64,000 nt of DNA, taken from the NCBI GenBank assembly GCA_004026145.2, contig CP034989.1, positions 3,863,208-3,927,207 on the forward strand, read 5' to 3'. A program made the translations under genes and the position numbers. Under the pieces are notes generated by a model, which did not search any database, was not told the DNA's origin, and saw only the letters and a list, made by a program, of their open reading frames with translations. This DNA is from Takifugu bimaculatus. Taxonomy: Eukaryota > Chordata > Actinopteri > Tetraodontiformes > Tetraodontidae. Position 1 is the first letter of the stretch. The number at the start of each line of letters is the position of its first letter. This document shows, one piece after another, positions 1-15,500 of this stretch.

Positions 1-3000
1 TCACAAGGTAACGGGTCTGGCAGTCAGTGGAGACGGGGACACGGCCCACTCGCGCTCCTGGAGCTGTCCCGATGTCTGACCCCGCGTGTCTGACAGACCT
101 TCCCGTTGCTCCGAAAGCGACGGCAGAGGGGAGGGGAAGTCTCCGCCGGGCACCTCACAGGACAGATCCCCACTGCTGGCGTACAGCAGCTCCATCTGAG
201 TGGCGGCTCGCCGACGAGCCTGAGAAACCACAGCAATCGGTGGGCTAATGACTTAACTTATCACGCTAAGTCCCCTTTATTTATTGCTGAATGATTTTGA
301 AAGAATATTCTCTTTCTCCTCTTGTGTCAGCACCTTATTTCTTTGTCTGGATTCTCCACACAGCTTCATCAGATCTGACGCTAGTGTGCTGGAACAAAAT
401 GGGCGAACGGTTACACATTCATGCCGGTGCTGCACAATAAACCAAAAATAAAAGAATGAACCCGTGCGCTCGAGTTTACCTGCCCTCTGCGGCTGGACTG
501 GGAGTGGACTCGTCACTGCTGCTGTCCTCTCCGTTTTCTACCAAAAAAAGACACACACATCTTACATTATTTGAAACATTCAGAAGGATTCCTCGAGTGT
601 AAAACCACATCCCCACAATGATGGAAAAAGCGAGACACTGCAGGAGGATGAAGATTACAGCGTCATCAGTTCAGGACGTGCTAACGGGAGGGGGCACTCA
701 CATCACAACACATGCACATCGTGGCAGAGTTATAGTGAAGAGTTAGTTAGTACACTGGGGCGGGAGGTTACTGCACACTAAAAGATTTCCTTATCCATGA
801 ATCTTTTACACATTTCTTGTGACACACAGCATGACTGCATGGTGACAGATCTGGAAACCTTGTAGTGGTGCCGAGTATTTATATGCATCTCATACTCACC
901 TGGTGACAGGTAACCTAACTCTGTGTTCACACCAACACAACAGAACAAAGAAAACAAATCAAAACCCAAACTGAGAAGAGAAATGGCCGCATTTTTATTT
1001 TACAGGCCTCTTTTTTGTTTTGCGTTGCATTACTGATTGACTATGTACTAGATCGAATGCTGAGGCATGCAAAATAAAAGAGAGCCGTGAATGAAATGAT
1101 GCACGAGAAGGTGATTTGATTTGAAGAACATGCTCAGATGGGGGAATTCGCTGGTTTTCCTGACCTTGCAGAGCGTTGCCCAGCAGAGCCTCCAGCTCTG
1201 GGTTAATCTCTGCCTTCTCCTTCAGCATGTGGAAGAGCAGCTGGTTCTGGGTGGCGCTGTTGATCTCAGTCTGCTTCAACCTGCCCTCCATCACCTTCAG
1301 CTGGGAGTCCTTCTGTGATGCTTGCAGACCCTGAAGGGCCAAACAATCACGAATGGGTGGTGTGGGAAATTACACTTGCATGACCCCATTTAAGATGCTG
1401 ACACTGACGTGAGGGAGCCCTTATGGCAGCAGTGCGTGGGGGGGCTGGTGTTACCTTATTGATGGCCAAATTCATTAAGTGGTCCAGAAGAAAGCGAGCC
1501 TCTGATAAACTACAGGAGCTGATCACTGCAGCCACATCCACCGTGTCTCCTTCCTCCTGCAAATGGCCCCAAATAACACACACATTTAATAAGTAGACTT
1601 TGAGAAAGTCAGTCACAAAATGTGCGCTGGATCAAATGTATGATTTATGTGCCTTCCTTAGAAAATAGGTCTCTGGAAATGAGCAATTTCCATCTTAATT
1701 AACTCTCTGATAGAACAAGTTTGCTGTGAAGAAACTGGATGTGTAACATGATGACACTATTGGGGTTTAGGCAAATTTCCCATGAAGCTAATATTCAGGA
1801 GAATCATGAACGTCTGACATTGTTTCCAAAATTGGAAGCATCTGGTCCATTGAGCAATATGGAGCAAACTTTCTCAAACAGTTAATGAGGTCATGTTCCT
1901 GAACTCTGAAGAGAGGTTTCGTGCCTCATTAGGCACCAAAACTTCAGGGTTTTCTTGAAGCCTTTTTTTGAGTCTTTGCATGATTTTTATTTGTGGGGTC
2001 AGAAAAGCTGCTGGTGATCTGTGCAGTTGTTTCTCTGGCTTCCTAGAGGCTCCGCGCTACCTAATGAAGCAGAGCTGCACAATACTCTAACTTATCAGAC
2101 TCAAAAAACTCCACCAAACTATTCCCTTTAGATTAATTTGGAGAAATATGGGCTCACCTTTGCCTCCTCCATCTGCATGATGTTGGCCTGGCAGTCAGCA
2201 ATGCTGTCGTTGATGTAGTCGATGTTGGCGCCCAGAGACTCCAGCTCCTCGTTCAGGGAGGCCAGACTGCGATCAGCATCAGCCCCCTCTGCCGCCATCT
2301 TTTCTCTCTTCCTGGACACTCGCTCTCTCCTCTTGGTCAGGTCCTCACGTTGCTAAATGGTAAATTAGAGCAGAAACCATCGGGGATTAGGAAGCAGCGA
2401 TTATACCTTTAGGGCAAATTCCATCATTTGGTATTTAGGAGCGGTTACTCTCAGCAGCCGGTTCATATCCGTCTCCATGTTGGAGATGGTCATCCTCTGC
2501 ATGATGATGTCACTGATTCGTCTCTCCAGGGATTGCCATTTGGTCCTGGCTGTCCGGGTGAGGTAGACACTTCCCATTCTCACTGAAGAATTCCTAAGGG
2601 AAAAGTATCTTTTTAAAAAAAAACCCAAAAAAAACCCCACAGCTTAAACTTATTTTGTAAAAAAATGTGATCTCACACCTGGCTCCATTGGATGAGGCCA
2701 CTCCAGATGCGGACATCCTCCCTTGGGTGGGTTTATGGGATGTCTCAGGTAAACTCACCTTTCTACTCACTGTCCCAGACGCGGGCCTCACCTGACGCCG
2801 AAGAGCTGACACCTGAATAAGTGCATGAAAGAAAGGAGTGTTTTGTGGTTGTGCTTTTGTATTACAGTGGGACCTCTACTTACGAAATGAATTGATTCCG
2901 GAAGTTGTTTCGTAACCTGAAAATTACGTAAGTAGGGACGCGTTTTCCATGTAAACGTCCCTCCTAGCCAATGGGATGACAGGAAGATGCTAGGCGACAG

Positions 3001-6000
3001 CCAATGGCAGCGCAGCTACAAGCATGTTTGCGTTCGCTAAACTCCGCGAGCTGCGAGTAGCAGCGCTAGCGTATTTTTGCCTTTCGTATCTTGAAAATTC
3101 TTTCATAACAGGAAATATTTTTTTCCCGTTGAGACGTTTTGTAACCTGAAAATTTCGCATGTAGAGACGTTCATAAGTAGAGGTCCCACTGTATATTTAG
3201 GATTTTATGTTGAAATAAATAGAACTCAGGTTTCTACAGCTCACCTCTTCAGTCTTCCTGCGGAGCATCATTTCTTGTTGTCTCTTCTGGGCTTCCATCT
3301 GCTTCAGCTGGTACTAAAGTTTGAACAAAAACAACTTTTGATCCCGAATGAACTGATCTGAGCCGTTTGGAAATATTGACATGTGTTTATATTGAAGAGG
3401 CATAAAATAACAGCACGTCGGTCACCTCTGCTCTGCGCTGGTCTTTCTTCAGAGAGGCGATCTCCCGGTTCCTCCTGCTCTCTGCAGCTCTGTTTCGGTC
3501 CTGCTGCTCCTTCATCTGGCGCATCAGCGCCACCTAGTGCAAGTAAGAAGAAGCACAGGACAGATATTAACAAATAAACAGGAGGAGGTAATGCTAAAGA
3601 CCAAAGATCCTGCTTCCTTCACCTTAGTCTTCTTCATCTCGGTCACATCCATCTGCAGTTTTTTGAGCTGTTTCTCGTACTGTGACTGGTTCTTCAGGAG
3701 TCGGGCGTGCTCCCTCTGAGCTGACTGCAGCTTCTGCAACTCCTTGTTCATGGAGCTCAGCTTCCTCTCATATTCTACTCGGATCTTTTTGGCCTTTTCC
3801 TCCATTCCCGACTCAACTGAACCTGAATAGTGACAAGACGTTTGTAACGATGAGTGAAACGCAGGTTTAGGTGGGCCGCCTGTTGCTGCGTCTCCTACCG
3901 ATGTTGTGCAACACCTTGTCCCTCTCCAGCTGCGTGTCTCGGATCTTGTTCTGCAGCATCGTCAGCTTCTGTTCATACTGCTGCTTCAGGGTGTGTAGAC
4001 GCCGCTGGCTGTTCTCGAGCTCATCTATCAGCTTCTGTTTAATGGCGATCTCACACGTGATGTTGGCGAGGTCGGCCTGGACGTCTTCTGCCGCACAAGA
4101 AGCCGCATCTAAAACCCTCTTCAGTCTGGACGGGTAAAAAAGCTGTGGCCGATTATATTCACCTTTCTCATCCAGCTCCTCAGAGTCCGAGTCCTCAGAT
4201 GTCTCATCTCCCGCCAGGTCGTATTCATCCTCCTCAGCATCCGCATCCTCGGCTTCGTCGTGGTCACTGCCCTCCTGGAAACAAACAAAAGGGAAAATTC
4301 AACTAAAACGAGGGTAGATTGTTTAAATCCTGCAGTCTCAAAGTGCATGAGTGTGCACGCCACCTCTGCCACGTCTTCATTGCTTTGCTCCTGCTCATTA
4401 TCCGGCGCTTCCTCTTTGTTAGTACTGAAACAGAAAAAAAACCATGAATTCAGAGTAAATTCAGATGTTTCCGCTGGCATTGGAGGTCAAGTTTAGAATT
4501 ATCTGGAAAAAAAGGGGATGAGGAGCACATGCAAGTGATGACACACAGAATGAGATCAGGAGCAGGTCAGTCGAAGATCAACGTGTGATTACTGTTTGAT
4601 AGTGTCACAGGATATCAATCACACATGGAACTGTAGATCAACAATGATGAGTCCAATATATTAATATGATTTCATTATGACCCAAACAAAAATGGTGTTT
4701 TAAGCTCTAATCGACCAAAGAGACCAAAGAGACAAAGGGTTAAAAGGCAACAATTATATCTGCCTCCCCCCAGGAGCAGGAGGCACCTGCCAGTGCACAA
4801 CAATGTTAGAGATTAGTCACTCTCGGAGCTCAGAAAGGGGAAATGATCACTGATTAACTGAAATCCTGACAATTGCTCAATTGTTCAGGTTTCAGAGTCA
4901 ACCTAGTTCTGGATTTGGTCTACTGGAGCAAACCTGGGGCCTTCAGCATGCCAGTGCTGGTGACTCTCTTCATATCTCCTGAGTCTTCAAAGAGAAAGAA
5001 GTGGGGATGGCGGTGAGGCGGGGAGGTGAAGGAGAGGCAGAATGAGGGAAGTTGCAAGGTGAGAAAGAGTGAGAGCAGGAAGAAAAGAGTGGGTGAATGC
5101 TGAGAGTGAGATGTGAGGATGCCACTGACATGCTCACACAGACAGATAAATGTCTGTCAGTCTGTCAAACCTTCACAAACAGCATCTCCGCCTTGTTTGA
5201 AAAGATCTTACCTCTTTTTCTTCTTCTTCTTTATTTTCTTGAGCTTCTCCAGGTTTCGCTTGGCCATCTCAATGACTTCGTTGGCCTCCTTCTCAGGGAC
5301 CACCAGGGCAGAGGAAAAGGAGCCCGGGCCCCCGTACAGGGAGGAGCGCGTGGAGGCTCGGGACAAGCTCTTCCTGAGATTTTCACACACAGCCTCGCTT
5401 TCGAGAAGTTTGGCTCTGAAGGAAGTCACGTGTTCAGCTTAAGGTGTTTTTCATTTGGGAATATTTCGTTTGAAAACTTGGACTTTATAATGAATCGAAG
5501 TTTGTACCTGAGTTCCTCGATTTCTTTGATGTAGTTCTGAATCATGTTTCCGATCTCTTCATTGCCTTCACCTACAACCACAAATCAGGAGTTTATCATT
5601 AAAAAAAGGAATTGTTGTACATTTTCTCTTATTTCATGGTCTTATATCACTACTTGGCTTGTTTTATGTTTTTAATTGAGTCAAACTGCATTCATCTTGG
5701 CCTCAGAGTCATTTCATAGTTCTGGAAGCATGATTAGAAACTCAACGGTTTCTGAAATGTCTAAAAACACCACAGCAATGTCCCTTTTAAATCCTTGCCA
5801 CAGCACACAACAACTGTTTTGGCATCATAGGCAAGAACATACAACCTGCAATTCTGTCAAAAATAATAAACTAAACAATATATAAAGTAATTTTTGAGTC
5901 CCGACCTGCTTTGGCCATAACCTGGTAGGCTTGGTCACTGAGGATCTGTGTGAGTCTGGCTCTCTGAGCATCGATGGTCTCCTGCATTGCCTTGACTCTC

Positions 6001-8431
6001 ACTCTAAGGTTGTTGTTCTCTGTCTGCAGCATAGAGTTCTCATGGACCAAGTCATTGATGCCCTCCATGCCATCTTCGCCCACCATGCGTTTCCCCTGAG
6101 GATACGCTCCATATAAGTTATATGGAATAAAAATATCTCTCTCCCCTCTGAATACGCTCAGCTCACCGTCTTATACTCCATCAATTCCATCTGCAGTCGT
6201 GCGATTTCTGTCCTTAAGGCGCTGATCTGTTGACTGGCTTTGTCCTGGTTCACCATCACCTTGTTCTTAATGTTTCGGGCTCTGTTGGCGTACTTTAGAG
6301 TGTTCAAAGTCTCCATGAAGTCCCGGTCTGACGGACTGATGCAGGCGATCATCATCGTTTGACTAACATCGGAACGACAGCGTTAGTGAATGTACATGTT
6401 TTTTATACGTTTCAATGAGAGGCAACCCAACAAACCTGTTGCCACCCAGTGAGTCCTGTAAGAGCCGTGTTAGTTTGGAGTCTCTGTAAGGCACGTGGGT
6501 GGAGCGTTTACTTCTGTCTCCCAGAGCGCTGATGACATTTCCCAAAGCCAGCTGAGAACAGACACGTTTCTTTCAATGTGAAAACTGACAAATATTCTAT
6601 CTTTAACCAGAGAAAGATGCGTTCCGAAGTGCAGCCACTGGGAGGCGCTCTCGGTCCACATTCAAGGTTTAATCTGGGGCGTGGACTTTGGGTTTCTCTG
6701 TGTTTTATAGTCAAAACAATCGTATATAATTCAAAATGACAACTAACAAATTCCTGAATAATGAATAATTAAATAGTGAAGAAAGAAAAGATCAATCAAG
6801 TCATGGTTGCCTAGTAATAATACAGGCACCAATTAAGTCTCCTAATGTGATCAACAATAAAATAATGACGTCCTCTTTAACCAGCATGCTCTCCATTTCC
6901 TCACCAGACCACAGTTGATGGAGATGCCCTCTTTTGCTCGGTCTCCTGTCGCCCCGGTTCTCTTCAGCCTCTCAGAACCTGCCAGATCCACAAAGTGGAA
7001 TTTGGCCGTCAGCGTTTCAAACTCACTGATGTCCGAATTGCTTGCGAGACGATTGTCCGTCACGGTTTCCTGTAAAAGAGGACAGGGACACTCATATGCA
7101 TGTCGCACACTTGCAACTCTTTTAAGGGGTGAAGTCCGTGGCGCACATACGTTGTTGTCCGGGGCGCACACGCGGACTTGGCACAGGTGGATGGTGAAGA
7201 TGGCGTGAGAGCGAGAGCTCTGCACATTCATCTGTGTGCTGGCCGTGGTGCGAGACAGGGCGCCTATCTTCAAGCACTGCATCATCTGGAGAGAAGCAAC
7301 GGACAGGGCATAATAATAAAAAACATGAAAAAACAGTCGTAAAAACAGTTATCACCTTACCCATTCTTCAGATTACATAATGAAGAAAAATATGCAGATA
7401 TTGTGCGAAGAAAAAAAATAATGCAAAGAGTTGGTCCCAGTCCATTTCTAAAAATGTCTAAATATAATAAAATTTGGACTAACCTCAGCTGCAGACGTGA
7501 CGGTGCGCGTGGTCACGCCGACGGTGTAGATGCCCCCGTTGGCGTCCTCGTGGATCTTGATGTTGGATCGTTGTTTTCTGGCTTCGGGGTCTCGTGCTGT
7601 ATCGAACAAGTCCAGCACTTCCTCGTTGTACAGCTGGAGAGGATGTTGAAGAACAAAGAAACAGAAAAAATGAGAAATCAACCATCATAATTTAGCTCCT
7701 TTTCCCTTCGGCTCTCAGCAGCCACTTATTGGCAGCTAAAAATAAAAGGGGACACGGACAGACTGATGACACTTTAATGGCTAGAAGCTTTCAAAACTTT
7801 CAATCAGTACAGCCCCTTGACCTTTGACCCCTGGCTGTCTGCATGCGATAGCTACAACTAACTAATGGACCCTGAAAAGGGGTCTATTATTTAAAGCCTG
7901 TTGCTGTTTCAGCACCAAAAACACTGATTTGTAAAGCATTTTCTTGGTGTGTGTGTGCGCTTCCGCACCTCCAGGAACTGCGCGTTAATCTTGAACTCGG
8001 GGACAGGCCTGCCCTGCGCCGTGGCAGCTTGTTTGCGCTCCTCAATTCCCCTGAACAGGTGGTTGACGGCGCGGGGAATTATGCCCAGCTCATCGTCGCC
8101 GATGTTGACATCAAAGCCGGTTCCCATAGTGTAGGTCTTCCCCGAGCCTGTCTGGAACACAGGAAAAGAGATCTCACTGCTCAGAGGTCGGGGTGCTGCT
8201 GAGTTTCCCTCACACCACGGGGAGGGGTTGGTTTCCATGGTGACAAATAGAGGAATGTGGCATTGAGCTGAAATTCATGCATCACCCTTTCTCTCCCTGA
8301 ACCCAACCATGATGAGTGTGTCTGTCAGATGAGAGAGGGTGGGCGAGCAAAAAAAACAGTTTGCATTTGTCCCATTTATTAAGCCTGATCGTTCCTCTGG
8401 CTACCATGGTCACATTTAAAAACACTGCTGA

Positions 8432-8514
<83 letters not shown>

Positions 8515-11500
8515 GGCTCTTTGACAGCAACATAAAAGGCCACAGGAACAATATAAGGAGGGAATAATGAACAGAGACATGGTCAGTTAAGAAAAACCTT
8601 TTGGTTGTGACAAAAATATCTTGGCAAACTCGAAGCTGAACAAATACAAATTTAAAAAGTTAAAAAAGTAAAATAAGTTGGTGTTCAGTAAGAATAGAGC
8701 TGGCAACCAACATCTTATTAAGATAAAAATGTTGAGGTCATAGTTAGAAAAGGAGTAACAAGTTTTGCATGTGAGCTCTGCTCAGTTCAAGTCAAGGATA
8801 AAGGGGCGTAAAAAGAAAAGCGGCGCTGGTGAGCGCAGATCGGACCACGTCAGCTGACAGCAGCGAGGTCTGTTCAAACTTGTATGACACAGCTCGTGAT
8901 TCCTAATGATAATCTGCTTCGTCCCCTCAGATGTGTGTGTGCGATGCTAACACGTGGGACATGTCCTCACGACCAACCTGTCCGTATGCAAAGATGGTGG
9001 CATTGTATCCCTCAAAGCAGCCTTCGATCAGTCGCCCGGTGCAGTGCTGGTAGATGGTCTCCTGCTGAGTGTCTATGTCAAAGACGTGGTCGTAGGTGAA
9101 GGCCTTGTCCTTGCCCAGGACCACCTGGGGCTCGCCAGGCATCACAAAGGTGCAGATGTGGCAGCCCTCGATCTTCTCTTTGGCCAGCTGAGGACGGATC
9201 CTGCAGGACAAAGGAAGCAGATGGGGGGAAAGAAATCATGACATTGGTAAATTTGGTGCTTATTAGTAAGACATACAGTGAATAATACAATGTTAAACAA
9301 CAAAGCATAAAACACAGACTCATGTAAGTGTTGCTTTGAGCTAATTTGTTAATATGCTAACACGATGCAGCCACAACCGATACAATCAGCTCGGTTAGCA
9401 GGTTTTTATTTCCTCCTCAGCAAGATAGACTGATCAGATCAATCTATCAATTAGTCCTAAATTGTGTCAGTGTTCAGTAAAGTAAATAAATACCAGACAG
9501 TTTAAAATCCAAAGTTTACCTGACTGCATTTTAAACTCTTGCTAACTCACAATTTCACTCGCAGGCGCTAACATGCAACAATAGCTGTGCCACAAAGTGC
9601 AACTAGGTCAGTTGTTACTAGAGCAGTAAATTTCCCAGGTTATGTGGTGAGTCAAGCATCTCACTGAAAACACAATCATGGATTCAAAAACCAGAAGCCA
9701 AACATGGATTCTTGAAAGAGCTGATGATTTCATTTGGGAGCAGGAACTGTTTACGTTTTCAGTTAATTATCTTTTCAGGACTGTATTTGGTCACCAGGAA
9801 TCCCCAGGTAAGAGGTCACATCAGTCCCCTCTGCAGCAGACGGGACATCCATGGCCTTAAAACTGATCCCGTCTGGAGCAGAGCTCCTACGTGCTGCAGA
9901 TGAGTGCTGCTACTGTGTAGCGCGTTTGTGTGTGCGTGCACGTGTGTGAAAGAACCTGACACACAGTGGCCCCACTGTTTAGAAAAGAGAGAGTGACACT
10001 TCTCTGGGCAAGCAGCCCCACCCTGGATTTTATTAAGGGATTATTGTTCATTCCAGAGCAAATAAACACAAATTATGACATCATTTTACCTCTCATCACT
10101 GAACTCATTGTCCACCAGGAGAGGAAGTGGCAACACTTCAAATAGGCAGCACGCTAGCCCCTTAGGCCGTTAAATATGGATTCTTATCATCCCTTTTCCA
10201 CCACTTTATCCCTGCAACTCAATAATGCAGCATGATATCAAATGGAGAATTCACTTCTTGAACATATATATCATTTTCAGCTGAACCCAGATGACTAAAG
10301 CTTGCAAAAGCAATAATACCCAGGACACATGAGACTCGAGAAGCGCGCTAAATGGCTGCTATTGTGGTTCCCTGCTGGCGTGTGGTGATAAATGTGACAC
10401 TTTGCATGCATTTACATTCTCCATGTTACATTTGTATACGACAGTGTTAAGTAAAGACAGGAAAGACCAGCTGAGTGAAGCTGAGGAACCGGCCCCAGTC
10501 AGAGGGTCTGGTCCTTTAAGGAGACTGTAATTCAGGGAAGGTTCAGGAGTGAATCTGCACTAATCCCTTTTCCACCATCCCAAAACATGACACAGAGCTA
10601 TTACGCTGATCTACGGTAACAGCGGAGGCCCTCATTATCTGCAGCAGGTCCCTCTCACAGGAGAAGGGAGTCAAACGTATATACCTGAATGCTCATAATA
10701 GAGTGTATCTAAACCAAAACATTCAAATCAAAAGGTTGTCACGATGCAGACAGTGTCCACAGATACAGCCGTCTGAGAACATGTTAGGAGATAAGAGGAA
10801 ACAAAGAAGATAAAAAGGGAATGTGGGTGACAGACCAGACAAAATAGGGAGGACAGGCTGCTCCGTGCAGAAGTCGCCAGTACATGCCAGTAATGGTGCT
10901 GTGGTGCAAAGGCGCTGCGCTCCTGTGTGTATTCACAACACAGGTGACGGAGTTGGTGGAAAACTGGTGGTGAATCAGGCCCCTGCTGCAGTGTTACACA
11001 CGTGAGGGACTTGAGCTGCGGTTGGGTTCTGGCCGCCCCCACTGGAGCTCAACCCAAAACACTCTGTTCTCCTGGGTGAACAAGGGCTGCCCTTCAGCGC
11101 TGCAGACTTTCGACGTTAATCCTCCATCTCGAGTGACACACAGGCTCCTCAAAGGCTGTTTGGGGAGGAAATTTAACTCCAGAACACTCTCCAGGTGCAC
11201 ACACATTCCTCAACACCTTATAGTAAATATAATTGCACTGTCTGGGTAATGTAGCATAGGTAATTATGTAGATACCTGCCAAATATTGAGGCCCGTTTAT
11301 GCAATGTTTGTTGACGTCTGAGGCTTTGCTGAGGCTGTGACCCTAAACCCTTTGAGGAGCCTAAAGGCTGATGTAAACCCAATTTCAACAAGATCGGAAG
11401 GAGGTGGGTGTTAAAAATGAGAACTACACATGATTTCCCACTGAAACATACAGGGGACGTGTGGGAATTCTTCATCAGTAATCTAATTAATACGACGTAC

Positions 11501-12476
11501 GTAAATGTGGGTTCGCACGCGTGTCCGTCTGCGCATGTTTGTGTGTCTCACACGATTGCAAATCCACGTGCCTTCGTAAGAGGATTCAGTTCTGTCTCTC
11601 TCTCATACGCACAGGCTCCGTGCGACAGGTCCGGTTACTCCCGACCTCTCCAGCTCATTCCTACGATTACAGGAGGAGCGTGAGAGGAGCTGAGGTCCTC
11701 GTGCACCGACAACCGCTGATTAAGTCTGGAGGTTTCCTTTCATGTGGGGGGGTCCAAAACTCCTTGCGCTGGATTGGAAATTAGCAGAGTGCTGCTAACG
11801 TTGCATGAAGAGAGGAAAAAATAGATCCATCATGACCGTGTGCTTCCGGTCACTGACCGAATTACAAGCTGACGTCAGACAGATGCGGCTCATCGTGCAG
11901 CGTCACCACTGAGGAGCCCGAGCTCCCTGATTCAATAACTGGTAATGTGAGCTCTGGGTGGGTCATCATACAGCTCAGGGCAGCGCTGAATGATGCAGCA
12001 GGAACACTGTGACACACACACACACACACACACACAGACACACACACACAGACACACACACACACCATCACCTGACTTCATCCATGCTGGAGTATTTTTG
12101 GATGCTGCACCATTTGATGGGCCACCTGATCTGAGGCCGCTCTGAGCCCACCGCTATGATTATATTTAATAAATTCATTAAAATTATATCTCATAAATTA
12201 AAACACAAAGCAGATCAGCCCATTTGCTTTACGTGTCTGTACTTTTATCTCAAGCAAGAACGCTTTCAATAAGATGCCCCAAAACAGACCAAATATGTCA
12301 CATGATGAGGCTATTTGTCACACACCTTCTTCTTCTACATCCTCTGACACTGTTGTGTATTAGTGTTCAGTCAAATTAAACTCTTGGTGCCTAAGCAGCT
12401 GAAGAATGTCTGCAAACACTGTGATGAGGATATGAGCAGACTGGAGGCCTCTGAGACTATAGCGACAATCAGCCCC

Positions 12477-12515
<39 letters not shown>

Positions 12516-15500
12516 ACACACACACACACCCACACACCCAAAATGTCTTTACTTGAACAGAATGTACGGCAGTGTGACCTATTACGCAACGTCAGGCTCA
12601 ATGATGTGCACAAGTCAAAAGAAGAATCCTTTGGAAGATGCAAGAGAGACCCAGCAGGTTCCCAGTGCAATAAAATGGCCCAAAGATGACCTAAACCAGG
12701 CTGAGATGCAGTAATGGTCGCCCGGGGCGACGGGATGGTTAAGGAGAGTGAAGAAGAGTAAATGTCTCTTTCTGTTAGCAGACTAACAGTGCCATCACAA
12801 TGGAAAAGCTTCTCTATTTACAGTAAATAAGCTGAAAATGTAGACTGATATATAGTTTCATATAGTCTAGTTTGTAAGAGAGGAGTTATTGAATATCCAA
12901 ATATCACATGACAGCAGCTGGCAGATGGCCTGAAGAGTTGCCTCATGCATATTTACCACTGACACGCTCGGACGGACGCAGGCCTGCGCATGCACACACA
13001 CACACACACCACACACACACACACACACACACGCTCCTTCAGTGTTTCTGCAGAATTTGGCAGCAGGTGGACGACCTTCCCCTCCCAAACAATCCACAAA
13101 TGGCGTCGTGGGCGGGGCACGTTCCGGTTGATTTCGCAATGACTTTGGAGGAACCTTCACCATGATATCATCTGTGGCCTAAAACGCTGCTCTTTGAGGT
13201 TCATAAGAGTGTAAAAACAAGCAGAAGTGATTCCCTAAACATTGATGGAAATCCCCTGGAACTTCAGTACATCTGACTCCTGTGGTTAAAGACCAACAAG
13301 AGCTACTTGATCTGATGGGATATTAAAAAACATCACCTGACAGGATCCTGGAGGCCACGTCTGCACCGCGACCCCGTCGAGGATAAATGGCTTATTTTCA
13401 GCGAAGGAACGAATGCACACACAGATGGGCCATTACATAATGACAAAGTGGAACACACAAACATATTTACGCATGGGATGGTTCCAGGGACGTGTTAGTG
13501 AATGTAGGAAATGCGCTTCCAAACCAAAACCAGCAGCTGTGGCACCAAAACTAACGTTTCTATCCAAGATGCAGAGTGCTGCAGCCACTCTGGAGGCACA
13601 TTCCAGCCTAATTTTGCCTCAATTCATCAAGGACGCCTGTTTTGATAGGGGATTAGGAACGTGCCAACAGATAGTGTAAACTCAGCAGGCTGGGGCAGGT
13701 ACTGGTTGGTAACCTGACGCAAGATTACTGTCAAAACACGCGGTTAACTAAACTACTGCACACTGGGAAGAGTGCGCAAAAAGCAGCCTTTAAGATGTGC
13801 AATCTAAGACCCGCCAAGTGTTCGGAGGTGTGTCGACAGATAATAAACAGAGAGGATTCCTGCAAATAACTCATAAATCTAATGTCAGGTGTTGTAAGAC
13901 AAGGCTGTTGAGCTGCAACACCCACAACAAACCATTACATTTTTAAATGATATATAGAGAAAAGCTTTTGTTGATAGTCCAATTTCTGGCATTAAATAAA
14001 AGGTCATGCATTTGTACATACAAATACATTAAAATTAGACATTACTAAATATATTAAAGTGACAAAGAGTGTGTGTATGTGTGAAAGAGAGAGAGAGGGA
14101 TCGAGCGAGAGAGAGATCTGCAGACATTACAGCATCATTTTCCAAAATACTGTCAGTACATTTCAAGTCCTGGATGATGCCATTTCTTACTCTGAATGAC
14201 TTGACACATTTGGATAAAACACATGTAGCAGTTTACAGTCTCAGGGTGGTTGGTGTGTGAACACGATACCTGAACCATATACATAAAAACTAAAACAGAA
14301 GGGACAGTAAAACAATGCCCAGCTCACTGGTCATGAATAGCAGTTAAGGGGAAAAGAGCTCAGCTCTTTAAATAATGAATGAAGCCTGAGCACTCAAAGA
14401 CGTTAGAAAGGGGAAAAGTTTCCATGGAAAGACTCCAACATCTATATCATCACCAACAAGTGTTTATGCAGATAAAACTACACAGGAATCTAAATAAGTC
14501 AGCACACATTCATCTACACAAAGAGGCTAAATGAATATTTCAAGGTAAATCTTCTGCTTCATCTTTAGGATTAATGTTGCATTCCTAAAGTTACCATCAA
14601 ACACAAGTCTGTGGTTGAAAAAATGTTGTTTCCAACTAGTCTAATTCTAATGTGGTGCATAATTAGTGCATTGTAGAGTGTAGAGCAATTACTAGTCATA
14701 ATTATATTTGTCTTTAGGTCATGGTACTATTGATTTGAGGGTTGCTATGACAGCATGATTGTATTGTTACACTAATATAATCCAAATGCATCAAACAAGG
14801 TATTTTTCCTGTACTTTATGTCACACAGCTGGGGAAAGATGATGTATTAAGGGTCATGGTGACGGATCTTTTACTGTCTGTGAAGCAGAGACTAATAAAA
14901 TGAGCTGGCTCAGTAAACACACTTGTGGGTCAAAGTCTGAATGCAGAGAGCAACAGGAAACATGAGCCAGCTTTTGTCCTGTCTTCCATAGATCTGCTTC
15001 ACATGACTGTTTTGATTGCGTTTAAAATGCACGCACGCACACGCACACACGCACACACACACAAACGCAGAATGACCCGCTCGCCATTTGAGTAGGTGAC
15101 AGGAAGGGTCAGATCAGTGTGATACAGCAGAATTTGCAAGACATTAGCCTCCTCCCATTTCTCCGCTCTCTCAACAGAGAGAGCTAATGTGTCGCTTTGT
15201 GTACAGGTGACACACGCGCACGCGCACGCACACACACACAGACACAGGGAAGAGTTTTTCCTAATCCCTGCAGCTGAGATCATTCATAAATCTACGCCAC
15301 GCAGGTATTAACAAAAGAAGCTCACTCCCGGGGCTAAACTGGCAGCTGGAGGAGATGCGGCACAAAAACGACACGATAAAAGCGTCCGCAAACGCTTTTG
15401 AGGCACTTTTGGACTGCGCCGCTGAACCGTAAAAAGCATTTTTGTGGCCGGATCAGCGGAAGACTCAATGTCGAGATGTTTGTGACAGGTGTAACAGGAT

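Noticed and set aside
2679..2812. An early exon end at 2759 (AAAG|GTGAGT) in KIF21A
   Set aside because: The frame stays open to 2679, keeps a stretch resembling the human linker, and the 2679 phase matches the next exon.
8316..8567. Cys-Val and Thr-His repeat frames
   Set aside because: Translation of the TG microsatellite.
13703..13720. GGTTGGTAACC as an X-box
   Set aside because: Half-site spacing and bases deviate from the RFX pattern.
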